This document shows, piece by piece, positions 1-11,348 of a DNA stretch of 64,000 nt; position 1 is the first letter of the stretch, and every line of letters begins with the position of its first letter. The DNA comes from Ypsolopha sequella (Eukaryota; Arthropoda; Insecta; Lepidoptera; Ypsolophidae). The stretch covers positions 4,997,977 to 5,061,976 of the forward strand of contig OW203989.1 of the NCBI GenBank assembly GCA_934047225.1, given 5' to 3'. A program made the position numbers and the translations under genes. The notes under the pieces are model-generated. The model saw nothing but the letters and a program-made list of their open reading frames with translations, had not been told where the DNA came from and did no database searches.

Positions 1-841
1 GTCTGATTAATTATAATATTCTGTGAAACAGTACAAGTCAATTATTTAATATTGCTTTCAAGATATTAATGCCAGTGTTTTTTTTAATAACAAACTTTTT
101 TCTACTACGTTTATGAAAAAGTTCAATTGAATACTCGAAATTAGTTTTGAAAATCGAACTTTCCGGGCCCCGTTGCGGAATGACTATCAGGTCAGTTTGA
201 AATATCGTAAAATTGGGTTTTTTTCGATGTTTGTTTTCATTTCATGCTAATTTAGGTTCTTTTTGACGTCCTTAGTTTGTCTTTACAATCCTAATTCCCT
301 GCGTTCCGATTCTCGACATAATCGATTATATCGGGTCTGACACTCTTTTTTCGCAAAATGATACTGGCCACAAATAAAAGCCGCCGGCCGAAGCCTGAAA
401 AAAAAGGTAAAAACCGCGCCGCGCTTTGCAAAGTCACAAAATACATTGAATTTGAAAAGAAAAATTAAATATTTAAATGTATAAATCAGAGGGTAGAAAA
501 AGTATCGTTTGCAACGAGTAGAAATGGGTTTTCTTACCCTCGGAATGTAAGCTTTCGACGCTTGCCTTCGGCTCACGTCGAAACTAGCTTCATTTTTTTG
601 GTCATTACAAGGTCATTTTTTTTTCTTAATTATGTGAATTTTTGTTCACCAGGGCAGTTTTTGTTCTAAATAAGGTCACTTTTGTTTATAATCTGTAAAA
701 ATGAATTCGACCTACGATCTTGCCTTCTTTTTATTTAACTATAGGTTTAGCGCAAAGAAAACTCAACAGTTACAGAATTAAATTGGAGAAGGAGTAAAAG
801 GAGAACTCAACAGATTAATTAGGTACATTTTTGTCCACCAG
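1..841. other. Upstream intron/flank of the CUB-LDLa gene, nothing recognised
   Basis: AT-rich sequence with no coding stretch I can support on either strand. It ends in an acceptor-like CCACCAG at 835-841 and so is probably the intron upstream of the exon at 842. The 97-codon open frame on the minus strand at 283-576 has no recognisable domain. Confidence 0.5.
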
Positions 842-1094
842 GTCATCCCTCTACTACTGGGCTCACTATGACTTCTTCAACAACACACGTTTTGGAGAGC
901 CAGTTGTTGGCACCGCATGTGATGAGGTCATAGCATCTTGGAAGCAGAGAGCTGGCCGGTTGAGGTCTCCCTTGAATACCCTGGTCTACAAGCAAGCGCC
1001 GCCAGGAGAGGATGTCCACTGCCTCTACAGATTTGTGACTGACAAAAGGATCTATGCGAGGGTCATATTGACTATTCTAAGCGTTAATTTTAAG
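842..1094 (+). CDS. Internal exon of a CUB/LDLa single-pass membrane protein
   Basis: Seen: an open frame bounded by an acceptor (CCACCAG, ending at 841) and a donor (AAG|GTAAAT at 1094/1095). The first base completes a split codon and the exon ends in phase 0, which joins in frame to the exon at 1425. The protein contains a cysteine in GTACDEV, an SPLNTLVY stretch and VHCLYRF, a pattern like the first half of a CUB domain (C, then SP, then C followed by a hydrophobic strand). Earlier exons, including any signal peptide, are outside the window. The function is not known to me; CUB domains usually mediate extracellular protein binding. The exon call rests on splice sites, frame continuity and composition rather than on a database match. 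Confidence 0.75.
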
Positions 1095-1424
1095 GTAAAT
1101 TCCACCTTCTGTCCCCCCTTTAGGCGTAGTAATCGTCGGTGAAACGTGGTGGTACACTTGAATTTCAAAATGGATACTCGGAATAACATTTCCGATGTGT
1201 ATGTAAGAGACAAATTGATTGAATATTTCAAGACAAAACTACGTCAATAAGATTAATAAGACGAAAAATAATAAGTAAATTGTAAATTAATAAGACGAAT
1301 TAATCAATTTATTGATATGCAGAAAATTCTAATTTTCTTTGAATATCTTTTAAATAAAGAAAGCCTTATATCCTAAATCAAAACAAAGTTATTCATAAAT
1401 AAAAAAATGTGTTTTTTTTAACAG

Positions 1425-2654
1425 GAACATCCCTACACGCCGGTTTCTTGTCAAAACTGCTACGAAGACAGAGCTGACAAGCTCATCATCTGGGAACCAA
1501 CCCCAGGGCAAAAATTTGTCAACACCAGCATAGGAGTTAGCACCACACCTTTACCCCTACATCTTGCAGTCCAAAGATCCCTCGGATCCTGCCTTTGTGC
1601 TAAACACGCCAACACTGTGTCCCGAGCCAGACCTTACAGGATCGTATCATCAGGAGAGAACTTGAATCTTCAGCTCATCGTTGACAACGCTCATGCTGCC
1701 GCATCGTACTTCAAAAATCCATCACCACTTTTTGAAGCAAGATATGAATTCGTCCACGGACCCTTATGTGGACCAGCAGTCTTGGCTGCAGCGGCAGATG
1801 GTGAAATTGTCTATCCCCATCTTGAAGCTTTAGGTTACACTGAGCCTCCAAAGAAAATTCAATGCATTTGGGATTTAGAAATCGAAGAAAAACGAGACAT
1901 TTGGTTGCACTTTGATAGGATAAAATTTGCATCACGTCACTGTGAAGATGGAAATATCCAGATTTATCTACCGGGTCGAATAGAACCTTATCTTTCAGTG
2001 TGTGGCGAGAACGTATCACTGGCTAGAGAGTTGCCTATCCTTTCTGCGGGGGAATTAGGCTTTGAATCTCTTGATGACCCATTAGTCATTGAAAAGGAAA
2101 AGACCAGGTCTATTCGTATAGTTTTTATTGGCAGCGCCTCACCTGCTCGGGCTACATTCAAGATTGCCTGGACTGGACTGTACCATCTTCCTAAGAACTC
2201 GGATGGCTCACTGATGACATCTCGACTAACTGATGGTGGTAGTATCAGAAATCCAGATTCAAGAGAAGGTTGTGACTTCATCTGTCCTGGTGAAGAAGGT
2301 CTTTGCATACCAGCCAGATTGATCTGCAATGGGGTTGTGAACTGTCCTAATACAACGGTCAAAAGTGAAAGAAAGTTTTGGACAGCAGAGGAAAAGAGGG
2401 CCAGGGAAGCGTATTCTGAAGACAGTCTAAGGCGTTTAGGGTATTTGGATGCTTTGGGAGGAATACCTTTAGGTTCTTTACATGATGAAGCTCCAGAACT
2501 TTGCGCTGGGGTAAGAAGTATTGGTGGAGGGGATTGGATAGCACCGGCTCTAGGAGCTGGGTTGGCGGTAGCTCTGGCTGCTTGCGCTTTAGGTGCCGCG
2601 TGGAAAATTTGCTGCCGTAAGCGGTCTCCAGACGAAGAATCCCTGGATTACTGA
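1425..2654 (+). CDS. Terminal exon of CUB/LDLa transmembrane protein
   Basis: Seen: an acceptor (TTTTTTTAACAG, ending at 1424) followed by 409 codons open to a TGA at 2652-2654. The first residues (EHPYTPVSCQNCYEDRADKL) continue the CUB-like module of the previous exon. A second CUB-like module follows, from CGPAV through CIWDLEI, HCEDGNIQIYL and CGENVS. A short cysteine-rich segment (CDFICPGEEGLCIPARLICNG, about codons 282-302) matches an LDL-receptor class A repeat but lacks the usual acidic DE cluster, so calcium binding is doubtful. Near the C-terminus, WIAPALGAGLAVALAACALG is one membrane helix, followed by ICCRKR and a tail of about 15 residues. The expected product is type I, with the modules outside the cell. 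CUB-CUB-LDLa-TM is also the layout of Neto-type receptors, but the tail here is much shorter, so I do not assign that name. Confidence 0.82.
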   Translation, partial: EHPYTPVSCQNCYEDRADKLIIWEPTPGQKFVNTSIGVSTTPLPLHLAVQRSLGSCLCAKHANTVSRARPYRIVSSGENLNLQLIVDNAHAAASYFKNPSPLFEARYEFVHGPLCGPAVLAAAADGEIVYPHLEALGYTEPPKKIQCIWDLEIEEKRDIWLHFDRIKFASRHCEDGNIQIYLPGRIEPYLSVCGENVSLARELPILSAGELGFESLDDPLVIEKEKTRSIRIVFIGSASPARATFKIAWTGLYHLPKNSDGSLMTSRLTDGGSIRNPDSREGCDFICPGEEGLCIPARLICNGVVNCPNTTVKSERKFWTAEEKRAREAYSEDSLRRLGYLDALGGIPLGSLHDEAPELCAGVRSIGGGDWIAPALGAGLAVALAACALGAAWKICCRKRSPDEESLDY

Positions 2655-3110
2655 CATGCGGCCCGCGGCGCGCCCCATGCGCCGCCTTCGTTGACTTCAA
2701 GATCCACTTCCAGGGATTTACCCTTGGATTGGAGTCTGCATTGACAATCGCTGTACTGAGCGCCTTATCAACCCTCTGATGTTGACTTTTAGCTGTATTG
2801 AAACCACTGTCATATAGGTTAGACTTGGCTTGCTCTGTCAGGTCAGCAATTTTATCTATTTTCCTGCATGTTATCCTATAGTTGCTGGTAAAACTTACTA
2901 TTTCCGGAAGTGCTTGTACAAATCTATTGACTGTCTTGTTAATGAGGGTTAACTTCGGCGCTCAAGTGAAATGTTGATTTGTAATAAGACTTATAAGTGT
3001 AAATATCCCTTGAAATGTGTAATGCTTTAATGCAAACGATCATAGTTTATAGTAAGAAGTGATAGCAGCCAATGACAATTGCACCGATAATAAAATATTT
3101 ACTCAATGAG
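2655..3110 (+). terminator. 3' UTR and polyadenylation signal of the CUB/LDLa gene
   Basis: After the stop codon there is no further coding sequence. The first good AATAAA on the plus strand is at 3089-3094, about 435 bases downstream, with a T-rich stretch beyond it. This is the likely cleavage and polyadenylation region. Transcript data would be needed to place the actual end. Confidence 0.55.
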
Positions 3111-3700
3111 TATTTCTTAATTCTACCACAAGTCTTTTTTTATTTATTAACATTCGATCATTTACAAATTTAATAAAAACAGAGTTGTAAGTTAGTTTTT
3201 TAATAATTTAAGATTTAAAGATGTTTTACAGACACTGCCCACAATTTGAGTGAGGTATTCCATTGATGTATTATTCATACTATCTATATTTCATATATTT
3301 AAATAAATATTCTATAATACTCAAGCATCTGCACAAAACATAAATTATTGTTTAAATACACTGCATGTAAATAATTAAATTGTAAGATCGTTATAGTAAA
3401 CATTGTCTTGAACAAAAGTTCTAGAAAAATCTCTATAGTATTTAAAAAGGAAACATACTTACAATTACTTACTATAGAGACTATTTTAGGTCGCTCTCCT
3501 TTATTTACTTAGAGTAGATCGCACGATATTTTAGCAGAAGTTAGTTCTGGATTTGCAATAATTTCCCAAAAACATTAATTTATATTTAGCGCTTACTTAA
3601 AAATAACATTATTTTAGACGTTTGAATTTACGACGAGATTAATGAAAAAACGAAAGTTAAACTATTCATCTTTAAACTAAATATTTTTAATACAAAAAAT
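3111..3700. other. AT-rich intergenic DNA, nothing recognised
   Basis: No open frame, repeat match within the window or RNA-like structure was seen. Confidence 0.5.
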
Positions 3701-3703
3701 GGA

Positions 3704-3945
3704 CCGCCTCTGTGGCCGAGTGGTAGAGCGCTTGCCTGCTAACCCAGAGGTACTGGGTTCAATCCCCGCAGTGCACATTCGTTTTGTTTGGTCTGCGTGC
3801 TTCGGAAGCCGAAATACGACAAATAGCGCTCACCACCCATCACGTTTCGGACGTAAAAATCGTTGGTGAAACGCGAGTGTACCGAGTGTGGACTTGCGTT
3901 TCGCAGTTCACACTTGGGAACACCTCTGAGAACCCAATTAAAAAT
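3704..3945 (+). repeat. tRNA-derived SINE
   Basis: The head is tRNA-like: an A-box-like TGGCCGAGTGG at 3712-3722 and a B box GGTTCAATCC at 3756-3765. The body that follows carries words shared with the other SINE copies here (CACGTT..GGACGTAA, GGTGAAACGCGAGTGTACCGAGT, GTTCACAC, AACACCTCTGA). The same body occurs at 17357-17673 (minus), 19135-19455 (plus) and as 3' fragments at 30478-30640 and 38312-38474. It is a retroposon transcribed from an internal RNA polymerase III promoter, not a functional tRNA. Confidence 0.8.
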
Positions 3946-4007
3946 GATAAGTGAATTATAAAGCTCAATTGATATTATCATCTGAGAAAATGACAAATTG
4001 ACCAAAG

Positions 4008-4355
4008 GACAGTGGGCAAACTTGTATAGGAGTTGGTCCAAGAGCCGCCAATATTAATATGTATGTTAAATAAAAGGACATAATGAAGTCTTCAAGCAAA
4101 TAGAACCCCATCAAAATGAAAATTTTTAAATAAAATCAAATTTATTTGTTAAGAATTTTATATTTGAAATAACTTTCGTCGGTGCCCCGTGTTAATAACA
4201 AGAACTACGGGAGGTTGTAAAAAATTATTAGTTATATCTCGAAGTCTCTCGGAGAGATTTTGACGGGCTTCTGCTTGCTTGAGGACCACATTATGTCCTT
4301 TCATTTAAAATATGTACTGATCTTGACGGTGCTTGGACCGAATTTGACCACTGTC
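4008..4355. mobile_element. MITE family A, copy 1 (CAGTGG-type inverted ends)
   Basis: A 348-bp non-coding element. It begins GACAGTGGGCAAA and ends as the reverse complement of GACAGTGGTCAAA; both ends also carry GGTCCAAG..CCG.CAA further in. The same sequence recurs at 8652-9003 in the same orientation with scattered differences. There is no coding capacity. I could not fix a target duplication, so the superfamily is unassigned. Confidence 0.72.
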
Positions 4356-5784
4356 ATTTGTAATAATTACTGAACCATAACAAAATTAACAAATAAATTA
4401 TAACAGATAGAGTCTTTTGCAACTTAATTTGTATTTTTTTAATCTTCGTCGTAAATAAACTTCAACATTCAGCATTACAAAACCTCGAGTACATTTTGTC
4501 TAGTGGATGTTTCTTGAATCAAATCAGTTATTAAATTAGTTTAGTTGTATTTAGCCACTAAGTTTACCGGGAATGTTAAAAATTAATATATTTTGTACCA
4601 AAATATGTTTGTTTTTTTTCACCACTAATACGAAAAACGGCTCATGTAAATACTACAGAAACTCGCTGTAACAAAATGTTAGAAAAACGAATTGTACACT
4701 CATGAATTTACTCTGGCTTTACATGCTAACTGCTTCACCGATCTAATATCAATCGGTTCATTCGTTTATGAGTAATTCTGCAAATGGATGAAAAGACAAA
4801 AAAAACATAGGCAGTCATGGGGACTGCCGATAGAAGTGAAAACTTTTCCCTGCTGGCCAAGAGCAACATCATAGCATATCGATTACACGAACCGATAAGA
4901 TTTTTCCCTACCAAAAATCGCTCAACGTGCCTAAAGAAGTTTTCAATTCATAAAGTTCTAAAAAATTAGCATTTTTTACTGATTTTTCTTCAGTTTTTAA
5001 TCCATTCCATTCCATATTATATTCCAGTCTCAATAATAAAAATCTACGAGTAGACTGCAATTCGTGAACTACCATCAAAATTCAAAAATATCTTCAAACT
5101 GAAAATAACCATTTATATGAAAAGTAAGCAAAAGCAGCACATCGAGCCATTCATTGAAAATAAAGCAACGAATTATGGCACATATACATTCGAATTCTAA
5201 AAGCGTTGGTATAAAATCGATAATCCGATACCATATTTCATAAGGCAAAGCGGCATGCACATGGCACATTTCGCAATATAGGACGTGATCTTTGTTTACG
5301 GTGGTTTTGCTAATATTTGTTCACCTGCCCGTTCAGACAACAATTTCAAAGATTTTAAAAGGATTTTAGTTTCCAAGATCGATCTTTTTCATCTGTATTT
5401 TTGTCACGAGATGCATACAAATAATCGTTAGCTACTAAAACAAAAAAGTTCATATACATATTTTGAACTTTAAGCATTCGTGATTTTCACACATAATACG
5501 AGTAGGAGTACACGTAATACAAGGCTGTTGATAAAGATATGACTATAATATAATCTATTAAATTATAAGATACATCAATTGTTTGTCTTTAGTATACTAA
5601 TAACCACGAGTCGACACAGAAAGATCGAAACGAGAGGTTTCGAAAAGAGAGGTTTCGCAGCGGGATTGCGAAAAACCCGCCTTTTTCTAATAAATCGAAA
5701 CAGTACACTTAAATTCAAAATTCACTTAATAGTTATTCAACAAAACCTTATTACCTATGTATTGTGGATACGGCATTCGCAAAG
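4356..5784. other. Intergenic DNA, nothing recognised
   Basis: AT-rich, no supported gene. Short open frames on both strands (for example 5075-5269 minus) lack any recognisable motif and have the composition of their surroundings. Confidence 0.45.
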
Positions 5785-6031
5785 TTTCCATTGGTTTCTG
5801 TAATTTAGAAGATACTTTTTTTTTTATTCAAAATTTCTTATTTCCAGAAACCAATGGAATTTCAAAAAGTTGGTGGAAAATCTTTCGAGTATCAGGAGAT
5901 CTAAAAAGGCCGACTTGGGTGAATCATAAAATGATTTGAAAGTAGGATAGAGACAGAGTTTTTTACGCATGCAAAAGAGACGGCATTAGAACGGAATCAT
6001 AATATGATTCATCCAAAGCGGCCTTTTTAGA
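5785..6031. repeat. Two consecutive inverted repeats (hairpins)
   Basis: The first hairpin pairs TTTCCATTGGTTTCTG near 5785-5801 with CAGAAACCAATGGAA near 5846-5860. The second pairs 5900-5938, which begins TCTAAAAAGGCCG, with 5996-6031, which ends GCGGCCTTTTTAGA. It is probably a MITE remnant with nested symmetry. Confidence 0.5.
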
Positions 6032-6097
6032 GTACCAGGATGCAAAATATAAAATTCCACCAATCCCATGCCGCTTATATTATGAATGCGAAAGTTT

Positions 6098-6431
6098 GGA
6101 TGGATGGATGTATGGATGGATGGATGGATAGATGTTTGTTTGTTACTCTTTCACGCCGTAATTACTGAACCGTTTGGGCTGAAACTTTGCACAAATGTAG
6201 TTCTAGAACTGGAATAGGACTTAGGATACATTTTTATCCCATAAATCAGTTCCCATGGGATGGCAATAGGGTGTCAATTTCCTGTACAAAAGTTATTTAC
6301 TGATACTCCTTCCCGCCGTATCTACTGAACCGTTAAAGCTGAAGCTTTGCACAAATGTAGTTCTAGACCAGGAATAGGCCATAGGCTACTTTGTATCCCA
6401 TAAATCAGTTCCCATGGGAACAAGAAATATT
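6098..6431. repeat. GGAT microsatellite followed by a duplicated ~155-bp repeat
   Basis: A GGATGGAT run at about 6098-6131 leads into two direct copies of one sequence. Each contains a TACT-C-TTC-CGCCGTA start, CTGAACCGTT, GCACAAATGTAGTTCTAGA and ends TAAATCAGTTCCCATGGGA; the copies start at about 6153 and 6303. It is non-coding and probably a dispersed lepidopteran repeat with an internal duplication. Confidence 0.65.
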
Positions 6432-6951
6432 GTCGGTCAGACATATTGTCGTTCAGCTTCGTCAAACATACTAGGGGATTAAATCAGTTATCAAAGACCG
6501 CCAAAGACACATCAGCCGAAGACTTAAATCAGAGAACAAAAAATAGTGTCGATCAGAAAAGCCTTCGGTCTTGCCAAAGACATGTTACATGGGGATCAAA
6601 TTAGAGAAGACGAGAACCAAAAACACTTCAAATTCTCAAACCAGAGTCAGGTCAACTGCGTACTAAAAAATTAACGGTCTGAAAAACATTCACAGATTCG
6701 ATATGACTATACAAAATCTTAATCAATTTGGGCAAAGCCGCGAGTTTGTAAATCTGAATAAGTATGCAAAATACTTCCTTTCTTTATTCCGCTAGTATTT
6801 TAACAAACATTTAGATCCAAGAAATAAACAAAGTTAAGATAGAGTACTAAATATACCTATAGATAGAACCTTACTGTACATTCTATAGTTTAGTTGAAAC
6901 AACAAAGCTCTTAGCCATCGTGCGTGACTTAGGCTGCAAAATATATTCTTA
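6432..6951. other. Intergenic DNA, nothing recognised
   Basis: No gene or repeat that I can support. Confidence 0.4.
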
Positions 6952-7000
6952 CTAGCTTTTGCCCACGGCGTCGCCCGCGTTGATTTAAATTTTGTGTAGT
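6952..7000 (-). mobile_element. Helitron 3' end (second family), degenerate
   Basis: The plus strand reads A|CTAGCTTTTGCCCACGGCG, followed by TCGCCCGCG. On the minus strand this is a GC-rich, imperfectly self-complementary stretch followed by CTAG and a T, the expected 3' terminus of a Helitron inserted between A and T. It differs from the H1-H3 family, which ends CTAGCTGACCCGGCAAAC. I could not find its 5' end. Confidence 0.45.
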
Positions 7001-7345
7001 TCTACATTTCGAATCTGTTTATATTTTTTGGACTAATAATTTTTAGAAGCGTATTTGACTTTGAGTTTAGTTCCCATAAAATGATTTAATGTATCGTTTG
7101 ACGACATTGTAAAAAGCCAAGACACGGTTTTTGACTTGAACTATTTTCTTGGTGTCTGTTATTAGTGGCCAGTGACTTCCGTCAGCATCGATTTCAGCTG
7201 ACAACATAATCATATTCTGGTACCTAATCTAATCTTCTAGAGTGTCCCTAGCAAGGCTTAAGGCCAACCCGCTTTTCAGATCAAATTGAATATGTCATTT
7301 AAAGTCGTGATCTTCTTTTTTATATGTTACTTCGTAACTCCATCA

Positions 7346-7660
7346 CTTCTCAACCAATTTCGATTATTATTTTCTTATTTCGATGAGCTTGCTTCCAGGT
7401 AGGTTTCGTTCTGAATTTGGCCATTATCTGATGAAGGTCTTCAGAGATAGGTAGTGTAACTCCTCCGAAAATGACAGCATACAGCTCGAGGTTGAGGCAA
7501 TTCCTTTGTACTACGATGCTGATTGCAGGGGATTACTTGGAAATTATCAGAATACCCACCTGACCTTCGATCCTGGCTTCATCACCATAAAACTTCGCAA
7601 CGGATGACAGCACATAGCTTGAAATTGCGGCAATCGGTATCAAGAAAGAGCATCAAGAGC
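7346..7660 (-). pseudogene. Unrecognised coding-like stretch with one internal stop
   Basis: On the minus strand about 105 codons read in a single frame with one TAA near 7538-7540. The upstream part contains SSVAKFYGDEARIEGQ and the downstream part PAISIVVQRN and LPISEDLHQIMAKFRTKPTW. The composition looks like protein rather than random AT-rich DNA. It could be a gag-like or captured exon fragment, but I do not recognise the family and claim no function. It lies about 400 bp inside a Helitron-type 3' end at 6952, so transposon-captured sequence is possible. Confidence 0.3.
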
Positions 7661-8334
7661 GCTTTTACAAGAACCATTCATATTTCACAATTTAAACTGT
7701 CAACACTAATAAACGTAAAATATATATTTTTTAACAAAAATATAGTAACTAGCATCAAATGTTACTACAGTCATTCACTAGAAAGTTTAAAATAATTATA
7801 TGTTGACCGATGGTACCGAAATAACACTTTTGAAGACTTGTTTCTTCCTGAAACATTTGTTATCTAGAATTCGGCGTATTCCCAACGATATATAAACGAT
7901 AAAAACCAATATGAGAGCGCCGACTTCTAAATAACATATCTTTCATGAAGAAAAAAGTCGGCAAAACTGGTTTACATTCATTCTAATATACCTACATACA
8001 ACTTTAAATTAAAATTTAAAAAATATCTTCTCTCTTTGCAATGATAATCGCCAACCTAAAGTTTCAGGCAAAAAACTCACGTTTCTTTCTTTATACACAT
8101 CGTCTTTATAAATTAACTCCTTTCACAAGATAAACAATATCATTCAATAATAATATTTTCAATTATTTCTATTTGTTTTAAGCCAAAATTTTGCCTTTTT
8201 ATTTATCCACTCACATTACTTTATATTTTAACTAGTTTATACTATGTGAATATTTATTTTTAATTATATATACGATATAAATGAATATTTATATTTATAT
8301 ACGTACTTCTATTTTATTCAGATGCCGTGTACTG
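7661..8334. other. Very AT-rich intergenic DNA
   Basis: Nothing recognised. Confidence 0.4.
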
Positions 8335-8590
8335 TTTCTGTGCTTATATATCAACTGCAGGCCCTAGCAGAATAACAGCGTTGCGGGATGTTACTTGTAA
8401 CTCCCGTAGCATATGCTGAGTTGGGGTCCTTTTTATTGCCACGACACATGACGTTCCATGTTTATATGTATCAGTGTGGTATTTATCAATTTTATTTTTA
8501 GTTAAAAAAGTTGTATTTAAAATGTGTTCAGTTTCGTGTGTGTTGGGGCATTTAAATAAATGATTCTTTATCTTTATCTTTATCTTTCTT
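8335..8590 (+). mobile_element. LINE 3' end with (TATCTT)n tail
   Basis: A 3' UTR-like segment containing GCAGAATAACAGCGTTGCGG and ATGCTGAGTTGGGGTCCTTT, then an AATAAA and a TTTATCTTTATC tail at about 8563-8590. The same two words occur in the same order at about 20180-20445, which ends in a TATC tail. A shared 3' UTR with different short-repeat tails is typical of non-LTR retrotransposons. No ORF remains. Confidence 0.62.
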
Positions 8591-8651
8591 TACATATATT
8601 AACTCGACCTCCATGCCAGAATAACCAAAAATTATAACTAAACTATCCAAT

Positions 8652-9003
8652 GACAGCGGGCAAACTTGTATGGGAGTTGGTCCAAGCGCCGCCAAGATAA
8701 AGATGTTTGTTAAATAAAAGGACATACAGTACTCAAGAAAGCAGAACTCCACCAAATGAAAAAATCTAAATAAAATAAAATGTATACGTTAAGATTTTTA
8801 CATTTTCAAAAACTCTCGTTGGGGCCCCGTGTTAATTCCACGAACTGAAGTACGGGAGGTTTTAAAACATAATTAGTCATACCTTGAAATTTCTTGGGTA
8901 GATTGTGATGGGGTTCTGCTTGCTTGAGGGCTACATTATGTTCTTTCATTTGAAATATGTATTGATCTTGGCGGCGGCGCTTGGACCGATTTTTACCACT
9001 GTC
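8652..9003. mobile_element. MITE family A, copy 2
   Basis: A second copy of the element at 4008-4355, same orientation and end to end, with inverted ends GACAGCGGGCAAA and CCACTGTC. The small minus-strand open frames overlapping it are incidental. Confidence 0.72.
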
Positions 9004-9471
9004 ATTTCCGTGATTATAAGTTGCTAACATTGTAGTAGTATACTGCTGACATGATATCCTTAATAAAAATGAACAAAATATGATTACAAACTTTAGCCGC
9101 GTGGTATTCGTATTTGGTTAGTCCCTAAGGATCTGCCCGATTATTTGGGATTATAGCCGTGGTAGTATGGACCCAACACTATCCTCATAGAAAGAATTAA
9201 CAAAATACCAGTACCACACTAGCCCGTGTTTCAGTTTGATGACCACGTGCATAGACATTGATCTAAATAGATAACTGCAAGTGCATCAAACTTTATAAAA
9301 ACCAAGCGTGTTACATTTTACTCTAAACGGTGACAGCGCCTACAATAGGTTTATACCAATTCACTCCTAGACAATCGCTGAACCTTACGAAAAGATAGCT
9401 AATATGTTCAATCTACAATCTATGTGTGCTCTACAAAAAGTTAAAGTTTCATGTCGAGTTATAAAGTAGTA
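9004..9471. other. Intergenic DNA, nothing recognised
   Basis: No supported gene. It ends in the TA that precedes the mariner element. Confidence 0.4.
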
Positions 9472-10628
9472 CGAGGGCTGCTATTTATGAATCCGGAATA
9501 ACAAAAAGAAACAAACATCTATCATTTAATATAGTTTCATTGTCTATCAAAGTATTCGTCATGATGATCGATGCACTTTTGCATATGTTGAAACCAATTT
9601 TCATAGCACTTATTCCATGCTGATTGAGGTATCTCCAAAACGTACATTTTGAACGCATCAACGGCCTCTTCGCGACTCGAAAAAAGTTGACCGCGTAATT
9701 AATTCTTCACGCTTGGAAATAAATAGAAATCATTGGGTGCCAAATCGTTATTCTGAGTTTCAGCCGACGTGTGAAGCTAGCATTGTCATGATGAAGTGTA
9801 ATTCTGCGTCGTGGGTTGTTCTTTCTTACTTCTTCAAAGACTTCTGGCAAACAAATGGTCGTATACCATTCCGAATTAACCGTTTTACGATTCTCTAGTG
9901 GCACTGTAGTCACATGCCCATTTATACCAAAAAACCAGGCGACCAGTTGCTTCTAAGTTCTTTTTGCACGAATAACTTTTGTTGGGTTCGGCTCATCTTG
10001 GAACACCCACACCGTTGACTGCTGTTTAGTCTCGGAGTCAAACGCATAGATCCAAGATTCATTACCTGCGTAGATTTTAAAAACAGTTTTTGACGTACCA
10101 CGATTGTATTTTTTTTACATTTTGTTGCAGCAATCGACACGAACAATTTTTTTTACAACCAAATGTTCATGTAATATCGTATGTATGCTCGTCATACTAA
10201 TGCCCAGGGACGCCTCTATCTCGCGATATGTAACATGACGATCTTGCATTATTAGTTCCCGCACAGCATCGATATTTTGCGTTGCAACAACCGATTTAGG
10301 GCGACCTGCATAGACCGCCCACGACTAAACTCACTGAACCAGTGATACACAGCAGTTTTTGATGGTGCTTCATCCGCAAAAGTCGAAATGAGTTGATCGA
10401 TGCACTGTTTTTGAGTTATTCCACGTCGAAAATCGTAATATATCGTCGCACGAAAATGTGATGAAGACACGCAATTTTCAAAATAACGTCACAATGGAAA
10501 ACAATTGACAGAATATATAAAACAAACTGTATTCTACAGCCAGAGAGTACCATTTTTAAATGTTGTAATTACTTTTTAAATAGTGTTCTGTACGTGGCCA
10601 GTTCAGGATACATAAATAGCAGCCTAAG
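9472..10628 (-). mobile_element. Dead mariner element
   Basis: Bounded by TA (9470-9471 and 10629-10630). The left end is CGAGGGCTGCTATTTATGAA and the right end contains ATACATAAATAGCAGCCT, an imperfect inverted copy. The length of about 1.16 kb is slightly short for a mariner (about 1.3 kb). It encodes a degenerate transposase on the minus strand. Confidence 0.85.
9537..10470 (-). pseudogene. Mariner transposase pseudogene
   Basis: The fragments, in order on the minus strand, read as a mariner transposase. An N-terminal helix-turn-helix region contains HFRATIYYDFRRG and AVYHWFSEF, and a second helical part contains GRPKSVVATQNIDAV and HVTYREIEASLGIS. The catalytic region has WIYAFDSETKQQS, VWVFQDEPNPTKV and LHHDNAS (second catalytic Asp). 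The C-terminus has RGQLFSSREEAVDAF and WFQHMQKCIDHHDEYF, then a TGA at 9537-9539. These pieces lie in different frames, with at least one internal stop and several frameshifts (near 9700, 9920, 10120 and 10290). The third catalytic Asp region (YSPDLAP in the family) is disrupted. It cannot encode active transposase. Confidence 0.85.
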
Positions 10629-11345
10629 TATTTGAGATCTTAGGTAACAAACCAACAAACTTTCACTTTTATCTACATAACAGGGATAGCAATCTAACAC
10701 TACTGTATTCCCGAGTAGGTCACGTAGAGTAGCGGCAGCAACGAGTTTTGATATCGTTGGGCAGCAGCTGAAATGTAAGTTGTCAACCATTCCACAAAAC
10801 AAAGGTCCTGCCCATGGGCATTACTTTTTTCTAGAGGTTTCGTGGAGATAAGCATCAGTAAAGTTATTTTGAACATCCTTGTTTTCCAGCCAAACTAATA
10901 AAATAAGAATAAATGCACCCGCACAAATGTAAAATTATGATTTAGTTTCAATAAGTTTGTTTATTGCTATAGTCTTAGAAGAAGTAAACACTTTCAGCCC
11001 GCTTGTAGCAAGCATAAACCAGTACTTTTTAGAGCATGAGAATAAGAAAAAAAAAATGTTTTTTCTTTCTTCCTCTCAAAGTGATATTTTTTTATAGCAA
11101 GGACTCCTACGGTACAACAAACTAAAATGGGCCAGTTGTAAGGTTTTCTGTGGGCGGTATTATCCTTGAGCCACACTAAGGAGACATTCTGAAACAAAAC
11201 TTAAAATTGCCTCCACAGAATTAAGTAATAAGAAGAGTATCTTGAATGCGCAGCGCAAACTTTAAACTCATAACTAAGCGAACACCGAAGGAAATTAACT
11301 CTGAATGTGCAAAGTCCAGCAATAATGAATTCTTGGAGTCTATAG
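10629..11345. other. Intergenic DNA, nothing recognised
   Basis: No supported gene. The small minus-strand frames at 10569-10802 and 10994-11197 have no motif. Confidence 0.4.
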
Positions 11346-11348
11346 GAT

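Noticed and set aside
3704..3776. Functional tRNA gene
   Set aside because: A and B boxes are present, but the acceptor ends do not pair and the sequence continues into a repeated SINE body.
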